Below, in pieces: positions 35,359 through 44,577 of a stretch of 64,000 nucleotides of DNA. The stretch is taken from positions 2,170,001-2,234,000 of the forward strand of contig NZ_CP050145.1 of NCBI RefSeq assembly GCF_016767715.1, written 5' to 3'. The first letter of the stretch is position 1. Every line of letters starts with the position of its first letter. The DNA comes from Mycobacteroides chelonae (GTDB lineage Bacteria; Actinomycetota; Actinomycetes; Mycobacteriales; Mycobacteriaceae). Both the position numbers and the translations under genes were made by a program. The notes beneath the pieces were generated by a model. That model ran no database searches, was not told the origin of the DNA, and saw nothing but the letters and a program-made list of their open reading frames with translations.

Positions 35359-35544
35359 ATGAGCGAAGAACTCTTCGTCGGCATGAGTGAAACCGGGTGG
35401 GATCATGCGCCCTGGGAAATCGAGCCGACCTTTACCCCCAGTGAACTGCGGATTCTGCTGAATCCCGCTCTATCGGTTACGCAGGCGGCCGACGAGGTGG
35501 GCTGCGTCGAGCACGACGTGCAGCGACTCAGGGACTCCGCCTGA
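35359..35544 (+). CDS. Small hypothetical protein, possible helix-turn-helix
   Basis: The 61-residue product begins MSEELFVGMSETGWDHAPWE and ends in a compact segment (PALSVTQAADEVGCVEHDVQ) whose helix-turn-helix-like pattern resembles small DNA-binding or adaptor proteins. The ATG follows GAGG by about 7 bp, and a long upstream region supplies a promoter. I do not recognise a family. Codon use looks coding, with a strong GC third position. It converges on the ankyrin gene with an 8-bp gap. Confidence 0.5.
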   Translation: MSEELFVGMSETGWDHAPWEIEPTFTPSELRILLNPALSVTQAADEVGCVEHDVQRLRDSA

Positions 35545-35552
35545 TCCGGCGC

Positions 35553-36776
35553 CTATCCATGTCCGGTATCCCGCAGTAGTTTTGCCGCCTCCATTTGGTA
35601 CGCGTGCTCTGCCCATTGCAGCGGCGTTGTGCTGAAACGGTTGTCGGCGATTGTGCGATCGGCTCCTGCGTCCAGAAGCCTTCGGATCAACCCGAGGTCA
35701 CCCGCCCAGGCGGCGTGATGCAGCGGCGTCGCGCCTTCGTCGTCGCGGGCATTGACGTCGGTGGGGAAGGCGGGTACCACGACGGTGGCGCCCGCGGTGT
35801 CGATTCCATGCCGTGCGAGCAGTTCCAGCCTGTCGGAGAACCCGTGCTCGGCGGCCCAGTCGACCTGCCGCCGCCACATCTGTTGACGGGTCTCCATGGC
35901 CTCGCCCAGGTGGAGTTCCCACGGGCTCGCCCCGGCATCGGCCAGCCCGTGGGCGAACAGCAGCTCCAGATGCGAATCGTCGGGGCGAAACATCCTGTTG
36001 TAGAGGGTCTGCTGATCCACCGGGTGTGCGCCGCGCTGCAGCAGAACGGTGGCCAGCGCTTCGGCGAAGGGGTGCCGGGGCTGACGTCCCGGCCCTTGCT
36101 CACCCTCGCCGAACACCCCCGTCAGCGCGGTGAACGGAGTGGGCAGACCGCGCCAGAGGTATCCCGCGTTCGGATCGGCGCCGGCGTCCAGAAGCAGGCG
36201 CGCGGCAGCCACCGTCTGCTGCTCCGTACGACCCAATGGCGCACGGCCGTAGCACAGGTACATGATCGGAAACCATTGGTATGGACCACCATTCGTGCTC
36301 GCCAGTGTTGGGTGCGCCGCCAGATGTCGTGCGAGTGCGGCCGGGTCGGCGGCCGAGGCGGCCGCCCATACATGCCGATCTACCAGCGCGGGATCGGCGG
36401 CCACCAGGTCCGCGGCCGCCTGCCAACGGGGCGGTTCATCGTCCTCGTCGTATCGCAGCGATGCCAGAGCGCAGAATCGGTCGGCCGTGTCGAGCGCCGC
36501 TTCGGACACCGCGCTGGGATCGGTGCTGAGTCCGGCGGCAAGCTCCACATAGTGCACGAGCGCGGGCCAGCCGGTGAATCCGTAGCGGCGGGCCACTGTC
36601 AGCTGGGCATCGTGCAGTGCGAATTGTTCACCCGCCAAGGCGATATCCGGACGTGGATGGTGTTGACGCACCACGCCGGCCGCGTCAAGATCGGTGGCTC
36701 GCATCGCGCGCTGCAGTCCGCGCGCCTCATCGCGGAGGCGATCAAGTGACGGATTGGCGGGAAGGGTGCTGGCCAT
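35553..36776 (-). CDS. Ankyrin-repeat protein
   Basis: The 407-residue product starts at ATG 36776, 5 bp after AGGAGG. The N-terminal third (SLDRLRDEARGLQRAMRATD to RRYGFTGWPALVHYVE) is a helical domain often found in front of ankyrin repeats in actinobacteria. Ankyrin-like units follow: AAARLLLDAGADPNAGY, then ATVLLQRGAHPVD, LELLARHGIDTAGA, and the clearest one, EGATPLHHAAWAGDLGLIRR followed by LLDAGADRTIADN. These mediate protein-protein contacts; the partner is unknown. There is no signal peptide. Confidence 0.82.
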   Translation of the reverse strand: MASTLPANPSLDRLRDEARGLQRAMRATDLDAAGVVRQHHPRPDIALAGEQFALHDAQLTVARRYGFTGWPALVHYVELAAGLSTDPSAVSEAALDTADRFCALASLRYDEDDEPPRWQAAADLVAADPALVDRHVWAAASAADPAALARHLAAHPTLASTNGGPYQWFPIMYLCYGRAPLGRTEQQTVAAARLLLDAGADPNAGYLWRGLPTPFTALTGVFGEGEQGPGRQPRHPFAEALATVLLQRGAHPVDQQTLYNRMFRPDDSHLELLFAHGLADAGASPWELHLGEAMETRQQMWRRQVDWAAEHGFSDRLELLARHGIDTAGATVVVPAFPTDVNARDDEGATPLHHAAWAGDLGLIRRLLDAGADRTIADNRFSTTPLQWAEHAYQMEAAKLLRDTGHG

Positions 36777-36918
36777 GACGGCCTCCTCTCGTGTGCCCGA
36801 TGTCCGCGAGACCAGGTGCGAGAAGAGGTCGGTAAACCAGTGCAAGCAAGGCAGGGAGGCTGAGCCTCTTCGGGCGGACACCGGGCGCTCCTGCAGGCCC
36901 GGCGTCCACATTACCGCG

Positions 36919-38394
36919 CTAGAGCGTGGGCCGGCGGTCTGCCCACGGTGCGGTCGCCTCCAACTGGGTGGCCAGCCGGATGAGCAGTGATTCGCCGCCC
37001 AGTGGGGCGACGAACTGCACGCCGAGGGGCAGGCCCTTCGGCGTTTGATACAGGGGCAGGGAAATCGCGGGGCGCCCAGTCAGATTCGCCAACTGGGTAT
37101 AGGGAACCCAGCCGAGGTTGTCGTTGATCATGCTGTCGACGATGTTGGCGTACTTGAGCACGCGGGCCGTCTTGGTGCGCAACAACAGATCGGACACTGC
37201 CGCCAAGGGCGCCGGAAGGTTGAACTCGCCGATCTTCGGTGGAACCTTGGCAAGCGTGGGCGTGAGCAACAAGTCGTAGTCGCCGAAGAAGGTGGCCAGT
37301 TCCCGTACATAGTTGTGCCGGCGTTCCACGGCCGCAACATAATCGGGGCCGTTGGTGGCACGGCCCAGCGCGGCGATGAGTAGGGTGTCGCGTTCAAAAC
37401 CTTCGTCACCGGCTCCGGTTAGCCGCTTGGTGTCGTCCACCTCGTAGGCCGCGTGCACAAACCAGGTCAGCAGGAAGTCGCGTGCCAGCTGCCCATCGTC
37501 ATACGGGGCGCTCACCTCTTCCACCTCGTGGCCCAGATGCGTCAGGACACGCACCGCGGCCTCGACCGCGGCGGCTGCCGCCGGATCGGGATTGGGGGTG
37601 ATGACGGTCGGGATGCGCACCCCGATCCGGAGCTTTCCGGGATCCCTGCCCACCTGCGAGGCGTACGAATCCTCGGGTATGGCAGGCAGGTACGGCGACG
37701 TCGCATCCGGTCCGGCAATAACATCGAGCATCGCGGCGGTATCGCGGACGGTGCGCGAGACCGTGCCGCTCACGGCCGCACCGTGCATGGGCTCGCCGGC
37801 CGCCGGACCCATCGGAGTGATGCCACGCCCTGGCTTGAGGCCCACCAGACCACAACATCCCGCGGGGATGCGGATGGACCCGCCGCCGTCGCTGGCACCG
37901 GCCACCGGGACGATTCCCGCCGCGACGGCGGCCGCGGAGCCACCCGATGATCCGCCGGGTGTGCGGTCCAGATCCCACGGATTACGGCTAGCCCCAAAAA
38001 GTTCCGGCTCGGTGATGCCCTTCGAGCCGAACTCGGGGGTGTTGGTCTTGCCGAAGATGACCAGACCGGCGTCGAGCCACCGCTGCACGATGGTGGAATG
38101 CTCCGGCGCGGGAAGGGTGGACAGCGCCCGGCACCCTCCCGATGTCGGATGGCCCTTGTAGTCCTGACCGAGGTCCTTGATGAGAAAAGGAACCCCCGCG
38201 AACGGACCGCTCAGCTCGCCCTCGACCTGTTTATCCGCCTCCGGAATGGTCCGGACTATGGCAGTGATCTTGTTGTTGACCGCTACCGCGCGGGCGCGGG
38301 CCGCGGCGAGCAGTTCGGCCGGGGTGACCTGCTTGGTGGCCACCAGCTCGGCTAGGCCGGTGGCGTCGTATCGGGAGTATTCGGAGAAGTCCAC
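36919..38394 (-). CDS. Amidase (amidase-signature family)
   Basis: The 491-residue hydrolase has the Ser-cisSer-Lys triad. The Lys is in FLIKDLGQDYKG, the cis-Ser and nucleophile in TPGGSSGGSAAAVAAG, and GASDGGGSIRIPAGCCGLVG follows. Family members hydrolyse carboxylic amides, including nitrile-derived or peptide amides, or act as tRNA amidotransferase subunits. GatA is normally accompanied by gatB and gatC, which are not here, so a catabolic amidase is more likely. The substrate is unknown. The gene lies 142 bp upstream of the ankyrin gene and 27 bp downstream of the glycosyltransferase, all on the same strand. Confidence 0.88.
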   Translation of the reverse strand: MDFSEYSRYDATGLAELVATKQVTPAELLAAARARAVAVNNKITAIVRTIPEADKQVEGELSGPFAGVPFLIKDLGQDYKGHPTSGGCRALSTLPAPEHSTIVQRWLDAGLVIFGKTNTPEFGSKGITEPELFGASRNPWDLDRTPGGSSGGSAAAVAAGIVPVAGASDGGGSIRIPAGCCGLVGLKPGRGITPMGPAAGEPMHGAAVSGTVSRTVRDTAAMLDVIAGPDATSPYLPAIPEDSYASQVGRDPGKLRIGVRIPTVITPNPDPAAAAAVEAAVRVLTHLGHEVEEVSAPYDDGQLARDFLLTWFVHAAYEVDDTKRLTGAGDEGFERDTLLIAALGRATNGPDYVAAVERRHNYVRELATFFGDYDLLLTPTLAKVPPKIGEFNLPAPLAAVSDLLLRTKTARVLKYANIVDSMINDNLGWVPYTQLANLTGRPAISLPLYQTPKGLPLGVQFVAPLGGESLLIRLATQLEATAPWADRRPTL

Positions 38395-38421
38395 CCGGCC
38401 AGCCTATGCGGCCTCACGGGG

Positions 38422-39666
38422 TCAGGCGTTGGCCTTCTTCAACACATCGTTGTAGATGGCGACAATCTTCTCGGTCTGCAGCGACTGCCGCGGCTCGTCC
38501 TGGTGCGCAGCCACCACCTCGGTCATCTGCCGCAGCTTGGCGCGGTCATCAGCCAACGCCCGGATGGCCTTCGCAATGGCCTCGACGGATTCGTTCTCGG
38601 TGACCAGGCCACCGCCATCGGGTACCGACTCGCCCAGGATCTCGTCGCAGAAGATCACCGGGGTCGACATCGAAATCGCCTCCAGCAGAACCAGTCCCTG
38701 GGTGTCGAAACCGTAGGAGGTGAACAGTAGGGCGCTGCTGGCTCCCATCGCCGCCAGGCAGCTGTCCTGGCTGACCCGGCCGCGCAGCCTGATGCGGTGC
38801 GAAGCTCCGTGTGAATCGACGTACTTCTTGATGGCGTGCTCGAGGTGGCCGTCGCCGTAGATGTCCATGACGCAGTTCTGGACCTGGGTGGCGGCCTTCA
38901 CGGCCTCCAGCACCCGCTTCTCCGGGGACAGCCGTCCGCACCAGATCAGCCGTAGCGGCTCGTCGTCGGTCGGCTTGTCGTCGGCGGCTTCACGGGCGAT
39001 GTCCACCAGTTCGTCGTCCACGCCATTGGAGACCACCGAAATCGGCCGACGCAGCCCGCGGTCGGTGAGGGCCTGGGCAAAGTGTGTCGTCGGGGTGATC
39101 TCGTGATCCACCGCCTGCGCCTGGGCCATCATCAGCTGCCACGCCCGCCGCGACGCGGCCGATTCCTGCACCGTCGTCAGGTGGAAATCCTTGGGTAGAT
39201 GGCGCTCCTGCATCTGGCTGAAGATCCACGCCAACAGCAGGGGGTTGGGGCTGGCCTTTTCGAAGTAGACGTCGTACCGGGTGTGCTTGGTCTGCACCAC
39301 CGGGATGCCATTGCGGCGGGCCGCTTCCACGCCGGCGATGCAGACGCCCAGGTCGCCCTGGCTGTGGATGATGTCGATCGGCCCGCGGGCACGAAGCTCC
39401 CGATCGATCAGTTCCTTGTTCGCCGCCCCGGGCCATACGAAGGTGAAATCGTCGTGCTTGCCGAGCTTGCGCATCGCCTCGGCCACGAATGGCACCGGCT
39501 TGACCTCGACGACGTTCGGGTCGGGGTCAACGGTGTGGGCCAGCGGCGCGGTGAACACCGTCACCTTGTGTCCCAGCCGTTCCAGCCCGTGACGCTGGCG
39601 CGCCACCGAGATCTGCGCCCCGCCCAGGCTCTCAGGGTGAAGATCGGTGAACAGCGCAATATGCAT
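38422..39666 (-). CDS. GT4-family glycosyltransferase
   Basis: The 414-residue product is a GT-B fold transferase. The N-terminal domain starts [20 protein letters not shown] with the Gly-rich acceptor-binding loop. The C-terminal donor-binding domain has [31 protein letters not shown] and the motif [16 protein letters not shown], close to the retaining-enzyme EX7E pattern. It resembles mannosyl- or glucosyltransferases acting on envelope glycolipids. Donor and acceptor are not deducible. ATG 39666 follows ACAGG. It is divergent from pafA with a 166-bp gap. Confidence 0.82.
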   Translation of the reverse strand: MHIALFTDLHPESLGGAQISVARQRHGLERLGHKVTVFTAPLAHTVDPDPNVVEVKPVPFVAEAMRKLGKHDDFTFVWPGAANKELIDRELRARGPIDIIHSQGDLGVCIAGVEAARRNGIPVVQTKHTRYDVYFEKASPNPLLLAWIFSQMQERHLPKDFHLTTVQESAASRRAWQLMMAQAQAVDHEITPTTHFAQALTDRGLRRPISVVSNGVDDELVDIAREAADDKPTDDEPLRLIWCGRLSPEKRVLEAVKAATQVQNCVMDIYGDGHLEHAIKKYVDSHGASHRIRLRGRVSQDSCLAAMGASSALLFTSYGFDTQGLVLLEAISMSTPVIFCDEILGESVPDGGGLVTENESVEAIAKAIRALADDRAKLRQMTEVVAAHQDEPRQSLQTEKIVAIYNDVLKKANA

Positions 39667-39819
39667 TGTCGAAACCTGTCGTTGTGTGCCAATACGGCGT
39701 GCGGAAAACCGGGCCCAACCCGAACCGAACCGTATCGGATCGCCGGTCGTGCTGCTGAGATACCCAGACAGATGGCCTCGAGAAAGGCCAGCCTCCCCGC
39801 TGTCGATGGCCTCACCCAG

Positions 39820-39825
39820 TAGGCT
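39820..39825 (+). promoter_or_regulatory. -10 box of pafA
   Basis: TAGGCT predicts a start at 39832, one base before GTG 39833. It is the same hexamer and near-leaderless geometry as at dop. Confidence 0.55.
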
Positions 39826-39832
39826 CGATGGT

Positions 39833-41191
39833 GTGCAACGTCGAATTATGGGGATCGAGACCGAGTTCGGCGTCACGTGCACATTTCACGGCCACCGGCG
39901 ATTGAGCCCGGACGAGGTCGCCCGTTACCTGTTCCGCCGGGTGGTGTCCTGGGGGCGCAGCTCCAACGTCTTCCTGCGTAATGGCGCGCGGCTCTACCTT
40001 GACGTGGGCAGCCACCCCGAGTACGCCACCGCCGAGTGCGACAGCCTGGTGCAGCTGGTCACCCATGACCGCGCCGGAGAGCGCGTCCTGGAAGATCTGC
40101 TCATCGACGCCGAACAGCGTCTCTCCGACGAGGGCATCGGCGGCGACATCTACCTGTTCAAGAACAACACCGATTCCGCGGGTAACTCGTACGGCTGCCA
40201 CGAGAACTACCTCATCGTGCGGGCCGGCGAGTTCTCCCGGATCTCGGATGTGCTGCTGCCGTTCCTGGTCACCCGCCAATTGATCTGCGGGGCGGGCAAG
40301 GTGCTGCTCACGCCCAAGGCCGCGACCTATTGCTTATCGCAACGCGCCGAGCATATTTGGGAAGGTGTGTCCTCGGCGACCACGCGTAGCCGCCCCATCA
40401 TCAACACGCGCGACGAGCCGCACGCCGACGCCGAGAAGTACCGCCGCCTGCACGTCATCGTCGGCGACTCCAACATGTCTGAGTCCACCACCATGCTCAA
40501 GGTGGGCACCGCGGCGCTGGTGCTGGAGATGATCGAGTCGGGTGTGGCATTCCGGGACTTCTCGTTGGACAACCCGATCCGTGCTATCCGCGAGGTCAGC
40601 CACGACCTCACCGGCCGCCGTCCGGTGCGGCTCGCCGGGGGGCGGCAGGCCAGCGCGCTGGACATCCAGCGCGAATACCACGCGCGGGCCGTGGAACATC
40701 TCAACACCAGAGAACCCAATGAGCAGGTCGAGCAGGTCGTCGAACTTTGGGGCCGCACGCTGGATGCTGTTGAGAGCCAAGACTTCTCGAAGGTCGACAC
40801 CGAGATTGACTGGGTGATCAAGCGCAAGCTGTTCCAGCGGTACCAGGACCGCTACAACATGGAGCTGTCTGACCCGAAGATCGCTCAGCTGGACCTGGCC
40901 TATCACGACATCAAGCGTGGCCGGGGCGTGTTCGACCTGCTGCAACGCAAGGGGTTGGCCGCACGTATCACCACCGATGAGGAGATCAAGGCCGCCGTCG
41001 ATCAGCCGCCGCAGACCACGCGCGCCAAGCTGCGCGGCGACTTCATCACCGCCGCCCAGGAGGCCGGCCGCGATTTCACCGTCGACTGGGTGCACCTCAA
41101 GCTCAACGACCAGGCGCAACGCACCGTGCTGTGCAAGGACCCGTTCCGGTCGGTCGACGAGCGGGTGGAACGGCTCATCGCCAGCATGTAG
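39833..41191 (+). CDS. pafA: Pup-protein ligase PafA
   Basis: The 452-residue ligase attaches the C-terminal Glu of deamidated Pup to substrate lysines, using [21 protein letters not shown] contains the Mg-binding Glu residues, and [18 protein letters not shown] carries the catalytic Asp. [19 protein letters not shown] is shared with Dop. The reading frame is open further upstream, but the protein aligns with M. tuberculosis PafA from GTG 39833 (QRRIMGIE), and the -10 box supports it. It is separated from dop-pup-prcBA by about 9 kb. Confidence 0.96.
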   Translation: MQRRIMGIETEFGVTCTFHGHRRLSPDEVARYLFRRVVSWGRSSNVFLRNGARLYLDVGSHPEYATAECDSLVQLVTHDRAGERVLEDLLIDAEQRLSDEGIGGDIYLFKNNTDSAGNSYGCHENYLIVRAGEFSRISDVLLPFLVTRQLICGAGKVLLTPKAATYCLSQRAEHIWEGVSSATTRSRPIINTRDEPHADAEKYRRLHVIVGDSNMSESTTMLKVGTAALVLEMIESGVAFRDFSLDNPIRAIREVSHDLTGRRPVRLAGGRQASALDIQREYHARAVEHLNTREPNEQVEQVVELWGRTLDAVESQDFSKVDTEIDWVIKRKLFQRYQDRYNMELSDPKIAQLDLAYHDIKRGRGVFDLLQRKGLAARITTDEEIKAAVDQPPQTTRAKLRGDFITAAQEAGRDFTVDWVHLKLNDQAQRTVLCKDPFRSVDERVERLIASM

Positions 41192-41214
41192 CGCTCGCGC
41201 TCGGCGTTTGGGTC

Positions 41215-41238
41215 GTGTCCGAACAAACATTCGGACAC
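41215..41238. promoter_or_regulatory. 24-bp perfect inverted repeat upstream of pafBC
   Basis: GTGTCCGAA (41215-41223) and TTCGGACAC (41230-41238) are perfect 9-bp arms around CAAACA. The core CGAAC-N4-ATTCG resembles but does not match the mycobacterial LexA box (TCGAAC-N4-GTTCGA). It lies 24 bp after the pafA stop and 50 bp before pafB, so it could be an operator or a pafA terminator hairpin. Confidence 0.5.
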
Positions 41239-41275
41239 TCCCGCATGCGCTCCGGGCTGACGTGCCGGTTTCCTC

Positions 41276-41281
41276 TAAGCT
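41276..41281 (+). promoter_or_regulatory. -10 box of the pafB operon
   Basis: TAAGCT (TANNNT) predicts a start at 41288, one base before GTG 41289, so pafB is probably leaderless. Confidence 0.5.
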
Positions 41282-41288
41282 TTCCGCC

Positions 41289-42290
41289 GTGGCGATCTCC
41301 AAAGTCGAGCGGTTGATGAACCTGGTGATCTGCCTGCTGTCCACCCGAACCTATGTCACCGCAGAACGAATCCGCACCTCTGTGGCCGGTTACTCGGACT
41401 CGCCGAGCGATGAGGCCTTCAGCCGGATGTTCGAGCGCGACAAGAACGAACTGCGCGACCTGGGCATCCCGCTGGAAACGGGCAAAGTGTCGTCCTTCGA
41501 CGCCACGGAGGGCTACCGCATCCGTCGCGACGCCTACGAGTTGCCCGATATCACTCTCACCGCCGATGAATCCGCGGCTGTTGCGGTCGCCACGCAGCTG
41601 TGGCAGTCGCCCGAACTGGTCACCGCCGCACAGGGTGCGCTGATGAAACTGCGCGCGGCGGGCGTGGACGTCGATCCCGCCGCCGAGAACGTTTCGGTGG
41701 CGGGGTCCACGTCAAACCTAGCGATGCCCGGTGGTCGTGGGTCGGAATCGGTGTTGCGAATCCTGCTGTCCGCCATCGACTCCGGTCAGGCAGTGCAGTT
41801 CGGACACCGTCCCTCACGCGCCGAGCCCTACGTCACGCGCACCGTGGAGCCGTGGGGCGTGATCACCGACCGCGGCCGCTGGTACCTGGTCGGACACGAT
41901 CGAGACCGCAATGCCACCCGTACGTTCCGGCTCTCCCGCATCGGAGAGGACGTCACGATGCTGGAAAAGCCGGGCACGGTGCGCCGCCCCGACGGAGTGG
42001 ATCTGCGCGCCATCGTGGCCAGAGCTGTCGGCGATGGGCCGGTGCGCATCACCGCGCGGGTATGGATCGCCGAGGGGCGCGCCCAGGAGCTGCGCCGGAT
42101 GGGTGCCATGGTCGAACCCCGTCGGCTGGGCGAACGCGACGGCGATGTGGTCGAGATCGAGGTGGCCTCACCCGACCGCCTGGTTCGTTCGATCGCCTCC
42201 CACGGCGCCGATGCGGTCGCGTTGGAGCCGGCGCAGGTGCGCGACGAGGTCATCGCTCGTCTCCAGGAACACGCAGGAGTTACGGCATGA
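41289..42290 (+). CDS. pafB: WYL-domain transcriptional activator PafB
   Basis: The 333-residue product has an N-terminal winged helix (KVERLMNLVICLLSTRTYVT), a central WYL domain (VTRTVEPWGVITDRGRWYLV then GHDRDRNATRTFRLSRI) and a C-terminal extension. With PafC it activates the LexA-independent DNA-damage regulon, including recA, probably on binding single-stranded DNA through WYL. GTG 41289 aligns with the start of the M. tuberculosis protein and sits next to a -10 box. The stop overlaps pafC by 4 bp. Confidence 0.94.
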   Translation: MAISKVERLMNLVICLLSTRTYVTAERIRTSVAGYSDSPSDEAFSRMFERDKNELRDLGIPLETGKVSSFDATEGYRIRRDAYELPDITLTADESAAVAVATQLWQSPELVTAAQGALMKLRAAGVDVDPAAENVSVAGSTSNLAMPGGRGSESVLRILLSAIDSGQAVQFGHRPSRAEPYVTRTVEPWGVITDRGRWYLVGHDRDRNATRTFRLSRIGEDVTMLEKPGTVRRPDGVDLRAIVARAVGDGPVRITARVWIAEGRAQELRRMGAMVEPRRLGERDGDVVEIEVASPDRLVRSIASHGADAVALEPAQVRDEVIARLQEHAGVTA

Positions 42291-43267
42291 CCGAGCTGTC
42301 GAATCGTCTGACCCGGCTTCTCAACATGGTTCCGTACTTCCAGGCCAATCCCGGTATCAGTGCCGCTGACGCCGCCGCGGACCTGGGCGTCACCACCAAA
42401 CAGCTGATGGCAGATCTGAACCAGCTGTGGATGTGTGGCCTGCCTGGTTACGGCCCCGGCGATCTGATCGATCTCTCGTTCTCCGAGGAGAGCATCGAGG
42501 TCACATTCTCGGCCGGTATCGACCGTCCGCTGCGCCTCACCTCGCCCGAGGCGACGGCGCTGTTGGTCGCCCTGCGCGCCCTGCTGGACATGCCCGGCAC
42601 CGTCGACCCGGAGGCCGCACGCAGCGCTATCGCCAAGATCGAGGATGCGGCGGGGGCTGGCGACGAGACGCTCGGACGAAGAGAATCAACCACCGAATCG
42701 GACGCTTCATCGGCGACCCCTGTCGAGTCCGCGGCGGTCTCCGCCGTCCGCGCGGCTGTGCGTAACCGCAAGGCGCTGCGCATCGAGTACTACTCGGCAT
42801 CACGAGATGCCTTGTCGGAGCGGATAGTCGACCCCATTCGGATCGCGGTCGTGGGGGAACACAGCTACCTGGAGGCCTGGTGTCGCGCCTCCGAGGGGGT
42901 GCGGCTGTTCCGGTTCGACAGGATCGAACAAGCCGAGGTTCTCGATCAGCGATCTGCACCCCCTGCGCCCGCGGTACAGACGGCCACCGACACCGGCTTG
43001 TTCGAGGCGGACCCCTCGTTGCCGGCCGCGACGGTATTGGTCGGGCCGAGTGCCTCCTGGGTCTTCGACTACTTCCCGATGCGGCCCACCGGCGCCCAGC
43101 ATGCCGACGGATCGGTCGAGGCCGCCATGACCTATGCCTCCGAGGACTGGATGGCGCGGCTGATCCTCGGTTTCGGTTCGGCGATCCGGGTGCTGGCGCC
43201 GGAATCCCTGGCGCGACGGGTGCGTACCGACGCGGTGGCGGCGCTGGCGGCGTATCAGGCCAGCTGA
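42287..43267 (+). CDS. pafC: WYL-domain transcriptional activator PafC
   Basis: This 326-residue paralogue and obligate partner of PafB has an N-terminal winged helix ([20 protein letters not shown]), a WYL domain ([20 protein letters not shown] then [20 protein letters not shown]) and a C-terminal WCX-type domain. A Ser/Thr-rich linker near residues 125-145 ([19 protein letters not shown]) separates the halves and is probably flexible. It is translationally coupled to pafB. Confidence 0.93.
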   Translation: MTELSNRLTRLLNMVPYFQANPGISAADAAADLGVTTKQLMADLNQLWMCGLPGYGPGDLIDLSFSEESIEVTFSAGIDRPLRLTSPEATALLVALRALLDMPGTVDPEAARSAIAKIEDAAGAGDETLGRRESTTESDASSATPVESAAVSAVRAAVRNRKALRIEYYSASRDALSERIVDPIRIAVVGEHSYLEAWCRASEGVRLFRFDRIEQAEVLDQRSAPPAPAVQTATDTGLFEADPSLPAATVLVGPSASWVFDYFPMRPTGAQHADGSVEAAMTYASEDWMARLILGFGSAIRVLAPESLARRVRTDAVAALAAYQAS

Positions 43268-43325
43268 CCGCGATCAGCCCTGGGGTAGCATCAAGGCAGA
43301 CACGACGCCAGAGGAGGTGACCACG

Positions 43326-43592
43326 TTGGGCGGTCTACAACCCATGCACTGGGTGATCGTAATTGTCGTATTCGCGCTGCTCTTCGGTGCCAAGAAGCTG
43401 CCCGACCTCGCGCGTTCGCTGGGTAAGTCGCTGCGGATCTTCAAATCCGAAGTCAAGGAACTGCAAAACGAGGGAAATTCTGCGAAGGCGGCCGACGCCC
43501 CACCAGCGGTGGAGCAGCAGCAAGTGCCACCCGCTACCGCGGTGGAAGCACCGCCGATCGAATCGACTCCCGGTCACAAGCCCACTGCCTAG
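43326..43592 (+). CDS. tatA: Twin-arginine translocase subunit TatA
   Basis: The 88-residue subunit has one membrane helix ([15 protein letters not shown]), an amphipathic helix ([17 protein letters not shown]) and an acidic, Pro-rich tail. It forms the pore that lets folded proteins cross the membrane. I place the start at TTG 43326: GAGGAGG (43311-43317) lies 8 bp upstream and the resulting MGGLQPMHW matches the N-terminus of other mycobacterial TatA. GTG 43317 would place the ribosome site on top of the start codon. It follows pafC in the same operon. Confidence 0.93.
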   Translation: MGGLQPMHWVIVIVVFALLFGAKKLPDLARSLGKSLRIFKSEVKELQNEGNSAKAADAPPAVEQQQVPPATAVEAPPIESTPGHKPTA

Positions 43593-43635
43593 CCGCGTTC
43601 CGCCGCGATAGGCCGGCCGGATAGGTCATGCGTTC

Positions 43636-44577
43636 ATGAATAAGGTCCTGGGTGCTCTTGGGCTGCAGCGAAAGTCCAGACAGCCCAAGAATTCCGACGG
43701 CACCATGTCGCTCGTCGAGCATCTGCAGGAGCTGCGTACCCGTCTGTTGATCTCGGTGGCCGCCGTCCTGCTGACCACCATCGTCGGGTTCTTCTGGTAC
43801 GAGCACGCGATGTTCGGTGTGGAGAGCCTCGGTGAGTGGTTGCGCGGACCGTACTGCTCGCTGCCGGCCAGCGCGCGCGCCAATCTGAGCGCCGATGGGG
43901 CCTGCCGGCTGCTGGCGACCGCGCCTTTCGAGCAGTTCATGCTGCGCCTCAAGGTAGGTCTGACCGCCGGTGTGGTGCTGGCCTGTCCGGTGTGGCTGTA
44001 CCAGATCTGGCGGTTCATCACGCCGGGCCTGTATCGCAACGAACGCAAATTCGCGGTCATCTTCGTCACCGCGGCGACGGTGCTGTTCGTCGCCGGTGCG
44101 CTATTGGCCTACACGGTGCTGGCCAAGGCCCTGCATTTCCTCTTGACGGTGGGCAGCGACGTCCAGGTCACCGGGCTCAAGGGTGACGAGTACTTCAGTT
44201 TTCTGATCAACGTGTTGCTGGTCTTCGGCGTCAGCTTCGAGTTCCCGCTGTTGCTCGTGATGCTCAATTTCGTTGGTATCCTGTCCTACGCCAAGCTCAA
44301 GAATTGGCGTAGGGGCATCATCTTCGGCCTGTTCGTGTTCGCGGCCTTCGCGACCCCGGGATCCGATCCGTTCACGATGACTGCGCTGGGCCTCGCACTG
44401 ACGGTGCTGCTGGAGTTCTCCATTCAGGTGGCCCGGATCCACGACAGACGCAAGGCCAAGCGGGAGGCCGCGCAGGAGCTCGGCGATGACGAGGCCTCGG
44501 CTTTGGATGCTCCCGAGGCCATTGCCGCGCCCGAACCGATCGGTCCTCCCGAGCGGTTTGACAACATGGGCAAGTGA
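43636..44577 (+). CDS. tatC: Twin-arginine translocase subunit TatC
   Basis: The 313-residue six-helix membrane protein is the receptor for twin-arginine signal peptides. The N-terminal [17 protein letters not shown] carries the conserved Glu and Arg. The fold continues with [18 protein letters not shown] and [21 protein letters not shown] long periplasmic loop ([20 protein letters not shown]) lies between helices 1 and 2. The charged C-terminal tail is longer than in E. coli, as usual in actinobacteria. Its stop overlaps the helY start. Confidence 0.96.
   Translation: MNKVLGALGLQRKSRQPKNSDGTMSLVEHLQELRTRLLISVAAVLLTTIVGFFWYEHAMFGVESLGEWLRGPYCSLPASARANLSADGACRLLATAPFEQFMLRLKVGLTAGVVLACPVWLYQIWRFITPGLYRNERKFAVIFVTAATVLFVAGALLAYTVLAKALHFLLTVGSDVQVTGLKGDEYFSFLINVLLVFGVSFEFPLLLVMLNFVGILSYAKLKNWRRGIIFGLFVFAAFATPGSDPFTMTALGLALTVLLEFSIQVARIHDRRKAKREAAQELGDDEASALDAPEAIAAPEPIGPPERFDNMGK

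Noticed and set aside
36919..38394. The amidase as GatA of the tRNA amidotransferase
   Set aside because: gatB and gatC are absent, and the sequence looks like a general amidase-signature enzyme.
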